13,180 nucleotides of DNA from Holophagae bacterium (GCA_030609785.1 JAUWTC010000021.1:1-13180); one strand, 5' to 3'. Counted from the first letter of the stretch, positions 1 through 7,983 are shown. The notes: generated by a model from the sequence alone, not told the origin. Made by a program: numbers and translations.

Positions 1-170
1 ATCATGTTTGCCTCCGGGTCGACGACATCGAAGCCGCGATGGCCGACCTCAAGGCGCAGGGTTTTCGATTGCTCTCCGAAGAACCCCAGCCCGGCGCCCA
101 TGGTTGCCGGATCTGCTTCGTGCATCCCAAAGGGAGCGGTGGGGTTCTGTTGGAACTCTCGGAGCGCTAG
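1..170 (+). CDS. mce: methylmalonyl-CoA epimerase, C-terminal part (5' end outside window)
   Basis: Partial gene; the reading frame begins at base 3 and gives 55 residues before TAG at 168-170. The peptide contains HVCLRVDDIEAAMADLKAQG, then a LLSEEPQPGAHG stretch and FVHPKGSGGVLLEL near the end. This is the typical last beta-alpha-beta unit of a VOC-fold methylmalonyl-CoA epimerase: the opening His and the Glu of LLEL are at the positions of metal ligands in the family. The enzyme interconverts (R)- and (S)-methylmalonyl-CoA in the cytoplasm, linking propionyl-CoA carboxylation to the B12-dependent mutase. The HPK..GGVLLEL ending separates it from generic glyoxalases. The next gene starts 160 nt downstream after terminator-like repeats, so it is probably the last gene of its transcription unit. 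Confidence 0.85.
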   Translation, partial: HVCLRVDDIEAAMADLKAQGFRLLSEEPQPGAHGCRICFVHPKGSGGVLLELSER

Positions 171-179
171 CAGCGCGTC

Positions 180-234
180 CCGAATTGGCGTTTGAGTGTT
201 GCCGTTGGTTTCTGGTGGACCTTCGCCAATTCGG
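180..234. repeat. 11-bp perfect inverted repeat downstream of mce
   Basis: CCGAATTGGCG at 180-190 is the exact reverse complement of CGCCAATTCGG at 224-234, separated by 33 nt. A smaller hairpin (GCGCT/AGCGC, 164-176) spans the mce stop codon. No T-run follows, so this could stabilise the mRNA 3' end or be a palindromic repeat rather than an intrinsic terminator. Confidence 0.55.
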
Positions 235-240
235 CCCACG

Positions 241-280
241 CTCCTAGCGCTTAATGCGCTTCGCGCATGGGAGGAGTTTT
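241..280 (+). terminator. putative terminator-like stem-loop after mce
   Basis: ATGCGC (254-259) and GCGCAT (263-268) form a 6-bp stem with a TTC loop. Outer CTCC (241-244) can pair with GGAG (273-276), which is followed at once by TTTT (277-280). The outer helix is interrupted and the T-run is short, so efficiency is uncertain. It would separate mce from the 330-665 gene. Confidence 0.4.
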
Positions 281-317
281 CAAATTGTCGCAGCCGGCGA
301 AGCCGGGTGCGCCGGGT

Positions 318-323
318 TAGACT
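318..323 (+). promoter_or_regulatory. possible -10 box for the 330-665 gene, leaderless spacing
   Basis: TAGACT fits TANNNT and ends 6 nt before the ATG at 330. No Shine-Dalgarno sequence is visible, and no convincing -35 lies 16-18 bp upstream. Transcription from such a box would start at or very near the A of ATG. Confidence 0.3.
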
Positions 324-329
324 GACCCC

Positions 330-665
330 ATGAGCGAATTGGATGTCGGAAACGTCGTTATCGTGCATTGTCGGGACCCCAAGGAAAAGCTCTGGGGTCT
401 GCTTCAGCGCCTGGATGGGGTCGGCGTCGCACTGAGGGGCCTGGATCTGGGCGCCGTCGAGGACTGGCTCCGGCAGGAAGCTGCCGGGAGAGAGCAACTC
501 CTGACGCCATCGACTTTTTTCATCCCCATGCACCGTGTGCAGAGGATCGATCTCGACGAACCGGTCGGTCCGGTGCCTGCCTTTGCCGAGCGCTATCGGG
601 ATGCGAGCGGCGTCGACGTCCGTGAAGTGTTGGGGCGCATGACCCGCGGCCCGGCTTCGTCATGA
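330..665 (+). CDS. conserved-looking small protein of unknown function, 111 aa
   Basis: I do not assign a family. The start is well fixed: an in-frame TAG sits at 318-320 and ATG 330 is the first start after it. The product is soluble, with no signal peptide or membrane segment. Visible blocks are an N-terminal beta-rich part with DPKEKLWGLLQRLDGVGVAL (residues 16-35), RGLDLGAVEDWLRQ (36-49), and TFFIPMHRVQRIDLDE (62-77). The last block has the look of a strand pair in a small barrel-type domain, which is inference from composition only. Its stop codon overlaps the start of the VWA gene by four bases (ATGA, 662-665), so the two are probably co-translated and functionally linked. Codon use matches its neighbours, which supports a real gene. 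Confidence 0.75.
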   Translation: MSELDVGNVVIVHCRDPKEKLWGLLQRLDGVGVALRGLDLGAVEDWLRQEAAGREQLLTPSTFFIPMHRVQRIDLDEPVGPVPAFAERYRDASGVDVREVLGRMTRGPASS

Positions 666-1558
666 TGAGGACGATCTCTGCGATCCTGGCCACACTGGTC
701 CTCGGGTGCTGTTGCCTCCTCGAGGCCCAACAGTATCGAGGCAAAGTGGACGTCGAGGCGGTTGTGCTGCCGGTGACCGTACGGACTGTCGGCGGCAAGG
801 TCGTCTCGAAGGTCTCGCGGGAAGACTTCCGGTTGAAAATCGATGGACTTTCGGTGCCAATTCGGGACCTCAGTCGGGAGGCCGACCTGCCATTGGCGCT
901 GGGGTTCATTCTGGACACTTCGGGTTCGATGACGGGACGGAAGCTTCGTGCAGGGCAGAATTTGGCCAAGGCCTTCCTCTCCGAGCGAAGGGCCGAGGAT
1001 CGTCTGGCTCTCTGGACCTTCGGCGACGACCGGGTTCTCGAACGTTTCCCGTTCGGGATGAGCTGGTACCTGCTGCCGAGGGTACTGGAGACCGTCAAAC
1101 CCTGGAGTACGACGGCGCTCTACGACATGATCCAACGGGTTCCCGACGTGATGGAAAATGCACGGCATCCCAGGCGTGCCGCCATCCTGGTGACCGATGG
1201 GGTCGACAACGCCTCGCAGATGTCTGCCGAAGAGGCCGGGAAACTTGCAGAAAGCCTGCAGACACCGATCTACGTGCTCGGGGTCGAGCCGCCGCCGCCG
1301 GCCGATGGCGACGAAGGCCTTTCGTACGAGGAGATCCTGACGATCATCGCCGAAGGCTCCGGCGGCTACTACCGTCGTATCCCTCGGCTCGACCGGATGC
1401 CCGAAGTGACCCGGGCCCTGCTCGAGGAACTGTCGACCCGCTACATCCTGACTTTCGAAACCTCCGGAATCGGCGACCGCAAATGGCGCCCGGTCGAGGT
1501 CACGGTCAAGGGCTATGAGTTGACGGTGAGGAAGGGCTACGTCGGGACGCTGCCGTAG
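662..1558 (+). CDS. secreted or lipid-anchored VWA-domain protein (VWFA-related acidobacterial type)
   Basis: 298 aa. Residues 2-22 form a short hydrophobic export signal (RTISAILATLVLGCCCLLEA). Cleavage after Ala22 is plausible, and V-L-G-C16 is an imperfect lipobox, so lipoprotein and soluble secreted forms both remain possible. Residues 27-72 are a beta-rich segment (VEAVVLPVTVRTVGGKVV) typical of the N-terminus of this family. The VWA domain follows: the MIDAS motif DTSGSM is at 85-90, the conserved Thr near 150-151 and VTDGVDN at 177-183, so metal-dependent ligand binding should be intact. A C-terminal strand region contains YILTFETSG. The domain order matches the VWFA-related family expanded in Acidobacteriota, whose ligands are mostly unknown. 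Translation is coupled to the upstream 111-aa gene. A second in-frame ATG at 665 is an equally possible start. Confidence 0.85.
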   Translation: MMRTISAILATLVLGCCCLLEAQQYRGKVDVEAVVLPVTVRTVGGKVVSKVSREDFRLKIDGLSVPIRDLSREADLPLALGFILDTSGSMTGRKLRAGQNLAKAFLSERRAEDRLALWTFGDDRVLERFPFGMSWYLLPRVLETVKPWSTTALYDMIQRVPDVMENARHPRRAAILVTDGVDNASQMSAEEAGKLAESLQTPIYVLGVEPPPPADGDEGLSYEEILTIIAEGSGGYYRRIPRLDRMPEVTRALLEELSTRYILTFETSGIGDRKWRPVEVTVKGYELTVRKGYVGTLP

Positions 1559-1754
1559 GGAGTGGGGCCCACCGAGCCAAGGCTCTCCTTCCGCCATCTT
1601 TGTTTCCGGAATTTCGACCTCCAGAAGCGTGGACTGGATATGCAACCCGGTTCAATATTGGGATATGAAGAGAGAATGAGCCGTGCGTCATAACAACCCG
1701 CCGATTACTCTGCAGCATTATTGCATCCGAATTACTGGTTAGGTCCAAGCTGAC
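1559..1754. other. intergenic region with reduced GC, no clear gene
   Basis: A weak hairpin (GAGC/GCTC, 1574-1585) follows the VWA stop, without a T-run. From about 1610 the sequence becomes visibly richer in A and T than the rest of the window, and this continues into the next ORF. I see no promoter of good quality and no tRNA. Confidence 0.4.
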
Positions 1755-2048
1755 ATGTCTGACCTAGAACAACTTCTCGATACGGTGGGCGCCGACATCG
1801 ATCGACTCGTCTGTCGGGTTCAAGACGAATACCCGGACCTGAGTCCCCAGGAACGCGCCCAGATTGTGTGGTGCGAGTGGGTTCAGGACTTCAATGTCTT
1901 CATAGTGGAGGCGGCGAGGGTTGTTTCCCACCAGACCGCGGAAGACATCCACAGCACAGTTCTCCGATTAGGCACTGACAAGATCCTCGGGCCCACTATC
2001 GACTCGCGAAAAGGTAGCGTCTCGAGAACAACGACCTCAGAGGCCTAA
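1755..2048 (+). CDS. hypothetical protein, 97 aa, orphan
   Basis: I do not recognise a family. The product is small, acidic and probably helical. Its first 60 residues (starting MSDLEQLLDTVGADIDRLV, with YPDLSPQERAQIVWCEWVQD at 26-45) look like folded protein. The last 25 are Ser/Thr-rich and low in information. There is no signal peptide or membrane helix, and no Shine-Dalgarno sequence stands out before the ATG. Third codon positions are less GC-biased than in flanking genes, in keeping with the lower GC of this patch, so it may be a later acquisition or a decaying gene. A stem-loop at 2062-2077 follows 13 nt after TAA. The opposite strand in this interval gives only short, less protein-like frames. 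Confidence 0.5.
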   Translation: MSDLEQLLDTVGADIDRLVCRVQDEYPDLSPQERAQIVWCEWVQDFNVFIVEAARVVSHQTAEDIHSTVLRLGTDKILGPTIDSRKGSVSRTTTSEA

Positions 2049-2061
2049 CACTCCTGAGGCC

Positions 2062-2077
2062 CCCCTTTGTCAAGGGG
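2062..2077. repeat. CCCCTT/AAGGGG stem-loop after the 1755-2048 ORF
   Basis: CCCCTT (2062-2067) and AAGGGG (2072-2077) form a 6-bp stem with a TGTC loop. A second copy of the arm, TCAAGGG at 2071-2077, could pair instead with CCCTTGA at 2095-2101, giving two exclusive folds. There is no U-tract, so a terminator role is only possible. Confidence 0.45.
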
Positions 2078-2366
2078 TAAACGCCCGATAATCACCCTTG
2101 AACCGAACGCGTTGAGTTTGAAGAAGAAGTCCAAGAGTTTCGATCCTGGCTTGGGTTTGAATCTGGCGCAAGAATTCTGCACCCAACACTCTTTCGGGCT
2201 CAGCTGGTGCGCGGAGCGCCGCCCGGCCCCGGCCATCAGATCGCTGCCGCGGTCGTCCGACGCCGCCATCTGACGCGGATTGCTGACGCTGCCACCTGCA
2301 CCTGATCACTGCGCCTGTCACTGTTCCCCGGCCTTCGGGTCCGCGCAGGCGCGCCCCCGCTCGATG

Positions 2367-2427
2367 CATTTTCCTCAAGAGGCAGCCTTGTTTGAATCGG
2401 TAGGGGAGCCGCCCCTTGAGGAAAATG
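2367..2427 (-). repeat. long stem-loop, 13-bp perfect arms extended by G-U pairs on the minus strand
   Basis: CATTTTCCTCAAG (2367-2379) is the exact reverse complement of CTTGAGGAAAATG (2415-2427). Inward extension gives two A/C mismatches when read as + strand RNA, but these become G-U pairs in the - strand transcript. That strand can therefore form roughly 24 consecutive pairs around a short loop. Outside the arms, TCGA at 2361-2364 and 2431-2434 can add pairs after a small internal loop. No adjacent ORF or T-run identifies a host gene. Confidence 0.6.
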
Positions 2428-2605
2428 ACCTCGACGGCCTACGGCGTCGGCCGAGACTCGATCGTTGAGGGTGTCGCCGTGGGTTGCCAGGTGTCGGCTT
2501 TCATCGCAGCGGCGGCTCGACCGGGAGGTCTGCCTAATGAAGAAAGCCGCACCAGGCACGCCCCGTCGGTGAGGTTGCTTCGTAATTTTCCGGGCGACTC
2601 AGCTC

Positions 2606-3238
2606 TCAGTTCAACAGCCTGCACACAACGACCGGACCGCCCGTGGGCACGACACGAACGTGGGTTCCCGTCGCCTCGTTCGAGATCGAGGGGTGGTCGC
2701 CCACGGTCAGAGGTGCGTTCTTGACGGGCCACCGGACGCCCTCAAGCGTGACCCGTACACCGGGGTCAAAGGTCCAGAAGGACCAGGTTTCGCCGGAAAT
2801 GGCGTCGAGGTCTGCCGGAGTTGCGGTGGCAAGGACCCTCTCGTTTTCGGTGATAAGCACCAGGTCAGGGCCGCGGGCCTCGCGGGCCAAAACCCCGAGG
2901 TTGCCGATGGCATGGTCCAGACGGCCGCCAAGCGCGCCCAGGACCGTCAATCTATCGACGCCCGAATCCTCGAAAGCGAAGACCAGGGCCTTGTCGAAGT
3001 CGGTTTTGTCCTGGTCCGGGCGATGGATGAGACGGTCCTCGCCGATCCATGCCCGGGTGTCGGTATCGATTGAATCCAGATCGCCAATGACCGCATCGGG
3101 ACGGAGGCCCAGGCGAGTCAGGGCGTTGGCGCCGCCGTCGGCCGCCAGCACCAGGGTGGCCTCGCGGGCCAAACGGGCCAGATCTTCGGTCCACCGAAGA
3201 TCGCCGTTGAGTACCAGGATGGGAATCGGCTGTTCCAT
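2606..3238 (-). CDS. thiN: thiamine pyrophosphokinase
   Basis: 210 aa, the usual length for the family. It transfers pyrophosphate from ATP to thiamine, giving the cofactor thiamine diphosphate. Family motifs occur in order: ADGGANAL (33-40), PDAVIGDLDSI (47-57), DQDKTDFDKAL (75-85), GALGGRLDH (101-109) and SNEATG (186-191). The acidic GDLDS and DQDKTD residues are those expected to bind Mg-pyrophosphate. I chose ATG at 3238 over an upstream in-frame start at 3343. The extra 35 residues are Arg-rich and unlike the family, while homologues begin near ILVLNGD. A TACCAT box also lies 6 nt before 3238. The gene is divergent from phoH and stands alone, with no other thiamine gene nearby. I saw no THI-box riboswitch in its leader, consistent with a leaderless or very short-leader transcript. 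Confidence 0.93.
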   Translation of the reverse strand: MEQPIPILVLNGDLRWTEDLARLAREATLVLAADGGANALTRLGLRPDAVIGDLDSIDTDTRAWIGEDRLIHRPDQDKTDFDKALVFAFEDSGVDRLTVLGALGGRLDHAIGNLGVLAREARGPDLVLITENERVLATATPADLDAISGETWSFWTFDPGVRVTLEGVRWPVKNAPLTVGDHPSISNEATGTHVRVVPTGGPVVVCRLLN

Positions 3239-3244
3239 CAGTCG

Positions 3245-3250
3245 ATGGTA
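3245..3250 (-). promoter_or_regulatory. possible -10 box for thiN, leaderless spacing
   Basis: On the minus strand TACCAT is followed by 6 nt (CGACTG) and then the thiN ATG, the same spacing as at 318-330. No good -35 stands at 16-18 bp; TTGAGG (3263-3268) is too close, at 12 bp. Confidence 0.35.
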
Positions 3251-3380
3251 GCGCGGCCGGAACCTCAAGCGAAGCCGGCGTCCCACCTGTGGGTGAGTCG
3301 TCCGGTCAGCATCCCGTAGCCTTTGACATTCCAAGATTCCCATCCGGGCCGTTGACGCTTCTCAGGAACCTCCTCTACAT

Positions 3381-3401
3381 GCAATTCGTTCGATGAATTG
3401 C
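3381..3401. repeat. palindrome upstream of phoH (GCAATTCG-type)
   Basis: Arms GCAATTCGT (3381-3389) and ATGAATTGC (3393-3401) pair over 9 positions with one G-T wobble and a TCG loop. A near-identical element begins at the last base of the phoH stop codon (5161-5181), so phoH is bracketed by two copies. Confidence 0.7.
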
Positions 3402-3421
3402 CGTGCAAAAAAGAACCTTTC

Positions 3422-3431
3422 AGTGTACACT
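3422..3431 (+). promoter_or_regulatory. perfect palindrome AGTGTACACT containing a -10-like box, upstream of phoH
   Basis: The 10-mer equals its own reverse complement. TACACT (3426-3431) fits a -10 box, and TGCAAA (3404-3409) is a poor -35 at 16 bp. Transcription from here would give phoH a leader of about 130 nt. The palindrome could be an operator overlapping the promoter. Both readings are inference. Confidence 0.35.
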
Positions 3432-3509
3432 AGGAACGTGAGTACCGCAACGAAGGGCCGGGACGCCAGGTTGAGAGATCCGGTAGCCGGTCCCTGCCGA
3501 GTGGTTCTT

Positions 3510-3540
3510 CCGCCGTCACGTCGTCCTCTCTGGACGGCGG
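3510..3540 (+). other. stem-loop in the phoH leader
   Basis: CCGCCGTC (3510-3517) is the exact complement of GACGGCGG (3533-3540), with a 15-nt loop. It ends 21 nt before the ribosome binding site, leaving that site exposed. It may protect or regulate the leader. I could not match it to a known riboswitch. Confidence 0.4.
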
Positions 3541-3561
3541 GCCAAGATTCACCCAGACACC

Positions 3562-3567
3562 GAGGAG
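3562..3567 (+). promoter_or_regulatory. ribosome binding site of phoH
   Basis: GAGGAG ends 4 nt before ATG 3572. It is the clearest Shine-Dalgarno sequence in the window and supports that start; several other genes here show none. Confidence 0.6.
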
Positions 3568-3571
3568 TGCC

Positions 3572-5161
3572 ATGCGATTCGAGGCTCAGCCGGAATTTGA
3601 CAGCTTTTCATCATCGTCTCTTGACTCGACGACCCGGCGTTCGGAACCTGAGGACACGCCGGACCTTGCCCTGTCCGGGACCCTCTACGTTCCCGACACG
3701 TCGGCCCTGATCGAAAACCCAGACGGTCTCGATCGCCTCCTGTCCGGGGGCAACGTCGTGGTGCTGATGCACCAGGTGGTCGAGGAGTTGGGCGGGCTTC
3801 AGGCCTCGAGGTCCAAGTCCGAGGGTGTCCGCCATGCGGCCCGGCAGGTGATGCGCAAGCTCCTGGAATTCCGCAACGCCGGAGCTATCCACCAGGGCAT
3901 CGAGCGGCTGTTGAGCGGCGAGGCCGGGCCGGAAGACTTCGAGCCCACACCGGAGGGCGGACTCCTGGCCTGGGAACCTGATGTCCCTGCCGGACCGCCT
4001 TACGAAAAGGAAACTGGGGACAACATCATCCTCGCCGGGGCCCGTTGCCTGGGCGACCAGGTGGCGCTTGGACTGTCGGATTTGCATGAGGTCGTCGTCA
4101 TTTCCGAGGACTCCAATTTGTTGCTCAAGTGTGACGCGGTCGACGTTGCTGCCGAGAACCTCCGGTACGGCAAGGTCGCGCTGGAGAGGGTTGAACAGGT
4201 CTTCAGGGGCGTCGAGGAGCATGAGGTGGACAAGGAGGCTCTCGAGGCCTTTGCCGCAAGCGGGGCCCCCGGCGAGCGTTGGTTGGATTTTGACTTGGTC
4301 CCGGGGCTCGAAGACCGGGAGGTTCCGTGGAATCTCGGTGTCATTCTCCGCTGCGGCGACGACGACGTCGTTACTCGGGCCAATGCGCAAGAGTGCCGCT
4401 TGGAAGACCTGCGCTACGGGCAGTACTGGGACCGCAAGCGGGACGTCTACCGGCCCAGGCCGATCCTCGGCTTTTCGCCGAGGGATCCGTATCAGGTCTT
4501 GGCGATGGAGTTCCTTCTCGATCCCACGGTGCAGCTGGTGGTCGTCGACGGCCCGGCGGGTTCCGGCAAGACGCGGATGCTGGTTGCGGCGGCGCTCTAC
4601 ATGCTGGTCGGACAGCCGACCAAACACCGAGTCTCGCCCCAATCGGAACCCCTTTTCCCCGACTACGGTTATGACAACGGGCTGATGCTGCTGCGCCCGG
4701 AACACGCCTCGAGCCAGTACGAGCTGGGTTTCCTGCCGGGCGATTTCGAGAGCAAGCTGAGCCCGTGGCTGGAGCCGTTCTTCCAGGCAATGCGGTCGAT
4801 AGGTTTTCTCAACGAACACGATTTCTTGAGTGACCTCCAGGCGACGGACCGGATGACGATGCTGTCGACCTCGATGTTGCGCGGGCTGGACATCGAGCGG
4901 TCAATCGTTCTGGTCGACGAACTGCAAAATGGTGATCGCCACTTGGCCAAAACCCTGATGAGCCGATTTTGTGCCACGTCGAAGGTCGCCTTGGCCGGCT
5001 GCCTCGATCCTGTCCAGATCGATAATCCTTACGTCGACTGGCGGTCCAACGCACTGACACGGATCAAGGAGACCTACAAGGGATTTGGTCCCGAAGTCGC
5101 CCAGATCCGCCTGGAATACAACTACCGAGGCCCGATCTCGACCCGAGCGGATCACCTGTAG
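3572..5161 (+). CDS. phoH2: PIN domain-PhoH ATPase fusion (PhoH2/YlaK type)
   Basis: 529 aa, longer than typical PIN-PhoH proteins (about 430-470). A disordered Ser/Glu-rich N-terminus (1-36) precedes the PIN ribonuclease domain. Its acidic set is present: D42 in VPDTSAL, the EE at 71-72, D150 in GDN and D180 in SEDSN. A linker (about 205-300) leads to the PhoH P-loop domain: FSPRDPYQ (301-308), Walker A GPAGSGKT (327-334), GFLPGDFESKLSPWLEPF (386-403) and Walker B IVLVDELQN (445-453). The family shows RNA helicase plus endoribonuclease activity in mycobacterial PhoH2, so a cytoplasmic RNA-processing role is likely. The usual GDPxQID motif reads GCLDPVQID (476-484), with two extra residues. 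The C-terminus reaches the normal family end, so it is not truncated. The gene is preceded by a structured leader and followed by hairpins. Confidence 0.9.
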   Translation: MRFEAQPEFDSFSSSSLDSTTRRSEPEDTPDLALSGTLYVPDTSALIENPDGLDRLLSGGNVVVLMHQVVEELGGLQASRSKSEGVRHAARQVMRKLLEFRNAGAIHQGIERLLSGEAGPEDFEPTPEGGLLAWEPDVPAGPPYEKETGDNIILAGARCLGDQVALGLSDLHEVVVISEDSNLLLKCDAVDVAAENLRYGKVALERVEQVFRGVEEHEVDKEALEAFAASGAPGERWLDFDLVPGLEDREVPWNLGVILRCGDDDVVTRANAQECRLEDLRYGQYWDRKRDVYRPRPILGFSPRDPYQVLAMEFLLDPTVQLVVVDGPAGSGKTRMLVAAALYMLVGQPTKHRVSPQSEPLFPDYGYDNGLMLLRPEHASSQYELGFLPGDFESKLSPWLEPFFQAMRSIGFLNEHDFLSDLQATDRMTMLSTSMLRGLDIERSIVLVDELQNGDRHLAKTLMSRFCATSKVALAGCLDPVQIDNPYVDWRSNALTRIKETYKGFGPEVAQIRLEYNYRGPISTRADHL

Positions 5162-5197
5162 CAATTCGTCGGACGAATTGCATGCGCCCTTCGGGCG
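5161..5197. repeat. tandem palindromes at the phoH stop codon
   Basis: GCAATTCGT (5161-5169) pairs perfectly with ACGAATTGC (5173-5181) around CGG. Directly after it, CGCCC (5185-5189) pairs with GGGCG (5193-5197) around TTC. The first palindrome matches the one at 3381-3401. They begin on the final base of TAG, so they probably shape the phoH mRNA 3' end. No U-tract follows. Confidence 0.65.
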
Positions 5198-5338
5198 GAT
5201 ATAGCGTTTGTCGCTTCGCTCCAAACAACGGGGATGTGGGACGCTTGGCGATGGGCTTGCCCTGAATTTGGGTGTGTGGCGCCCGCCTCGTCAGCTCTGT
5301 AACGGCACCCCTGACTTCTCGAGCACTCTCAGAGGAGC

Positions 5339-5550
5339 GCGGGGCTCCTGCCCCGCAACGGCGACGTTCGCTCGTCGGTTCCTCCCGTGGCGCTCGATGC
5401 AGGTGAGACGCCTGCCTCCCACAATTCCACCAGAGTCCTATTGTGGCCGCGGGCGTCCTGTGCCCGCGCAGCATCCTTCGGATGCGGAGCCTGACGGCTC
5501 CACCGGCTTTCGGCCGGGCGCCGGTTCCTGCCCGCTGGGGCCTCTGCCCC
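5339..5550. repeat. cluster of at least nine short hairpins between phoH and recQ
   Basis: Perfect or near-perfect stems follow each other with little space: GCGGGGC/GCCCCGC (5339-5356), CGACG/CGTCG (5362-5377), GCAGG/CCTGC (5399-5415), CCACAAT/ATTGTGG (5419-5446), CGCGGGC/GCCCGCG (5448-5468), GCATCC/GGATGC (5471-5485), GGAGCC/GGCTCC (5486-5501), CCGGC/GCCGG (5503-5517) and GGGGC/GCCCC (5537-5550). CGGGC/GCCCG (5515-5534) is an alternative fold. Several GC arms enclose loops containing TCCT or CCTG. The cluster fills most of the 397-nt gap between two convergent genes. I see no gene in this gap, and 5198-5338 shows only weak pairing. Confidence 0.65.
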
Positions 5551-5558
5551 CGACCCCC

Positions 5559-7655
<2,097 letters not shown>

Positions 7656-7690
7656 GATCGCAGTCCCAATGGAGAGGGGGGGAGGGGGTG

Positions 7691-7732
7691 AACGTCCAAC
7701 GTCCAACGTCCAACGTTCAACTTTGAAGTTCG
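7691..7732. repeat. heptanucleotide array, unit AACGTCC
   Basis: Three exact AACGTCC units (7691-7711) are followed by AACGTTC, AACTTTG and AAGTTCG, six heptads in register. It lies 36 nt upstream of the recQ start. A related array occurs at 9589-9616. Confidence 0.8.
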
Positions 7733-7814
7733 CGCCCGAGATCTGATGGACAGGGGACGATAGGGGTCGATGCTAACCGGGGGAAGGTCACTGGCCCTGA
7801 CGTGGTCGCGGCTC

Positions 7815-7861
7815 TCTGCCGCTGAACCTGTTGCGGTCGCTGTTGTCTGTCGCTGAATCTG
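7815..7861. repeat. degenerate direct repeat, 31-bp spacing
   Basis: TCTGCCGCTGAACCTG (7815-7830) and TCTGTCGCTGAATCTG (7846-7861) agree at 14 of 16 positions. Function unknown. Confidence 0.5.
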
Positions 7862-7961
7862 CCCCTGCCGCGGACCCGGTCGCCTTACCCGGACGGACAA
7901 TGGGTGGTCCATTGGGGATGCGTTTGGGCCGCACCTTCGAAAGCGATCAAAAGAACCGTAG

Positions 7962-7983
7962 GGGCGGGTCCCTGTGCCCGCCC
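7962..7983. repeat. GC-rich hairpin with TCCCTGTG loop
   Basis: GGGCGGG (7962-7968) and CCCGCCC (7977-7983) form a 7-bp stem around TCCCTGTG. The loop resembles GTCCTGT at 5455-5461, which suggests a dispersed hairpin family. Confidence 0.6.

Larger units (their letters stand above)
2049..2605. other. 557-nt gene-free region with stem-loops
   Basis: Open frames here on both strands are short, Arg/Ser/Pro-rich and unlike real proteins. The supportable contents are the 2062-2077 stem-loop and the long inverted repeat at 2367-2427. I looked for tRNA-like cloverleaf elements and saw none. The region could hold a structured non-coding RNA or a degraded insertion. Confidence 0.5.

Noticed and set aside
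593..1645. 350-codon open frame antisense to the VWA gene
   Set aside because: Opposite an intact signal peptide-MIDAS gene; composition typical of a shadow frame.
1738..2117. Integron-cassette-like boxes around the 97-aa ORF: GTTAGGT (about 1738-1744) before it, GCCTAAC (2043-2049) overlapping its TAA, GTTGAGT (2111-2117) after it
   Set aside because: The order fits a gene cassette, but these degenerate 7-mers occur by chance about once per kilobase. The 2043-2117 interval does not fold as an attC site (its ends do not pair), no matching left box precedes 1738, and there is no integrase or second cassette in the window.
3239..3380. TPP riboswitch sought upstream of thiN
   Set aside because: No THI-box elements are recognisable on the minus strand, and the -10-like box at 3245-3250 leaves no room for a leader.
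3438..3710. Possible leaderless upstream ORF from GTG 3438, 6 nt after TACACT
   Set aside because: It runs about 90 codons into phoH in another frame with Arg/Pro-rich composition, too long for a leader peptide and unlike a real protein.
3611..4819. 402-codon open frame antisense to phoH
   Set aside because: Lies wholly opposite a gene with complete PIN and PhoH motifs; low-complexity translation.
7656..7706. Upstream TTG start for recQ, adding 17 residues
   Set aside because: The start codon lies within the AACGTCC heptad array and the added residues are Pro-rich; ATG 7655 fits homologue lengths better.
7691..7732. CRISPR-like repeat
   Set aside because: Units are 7 bp, contiguous and without spacers; no cas genes are present.
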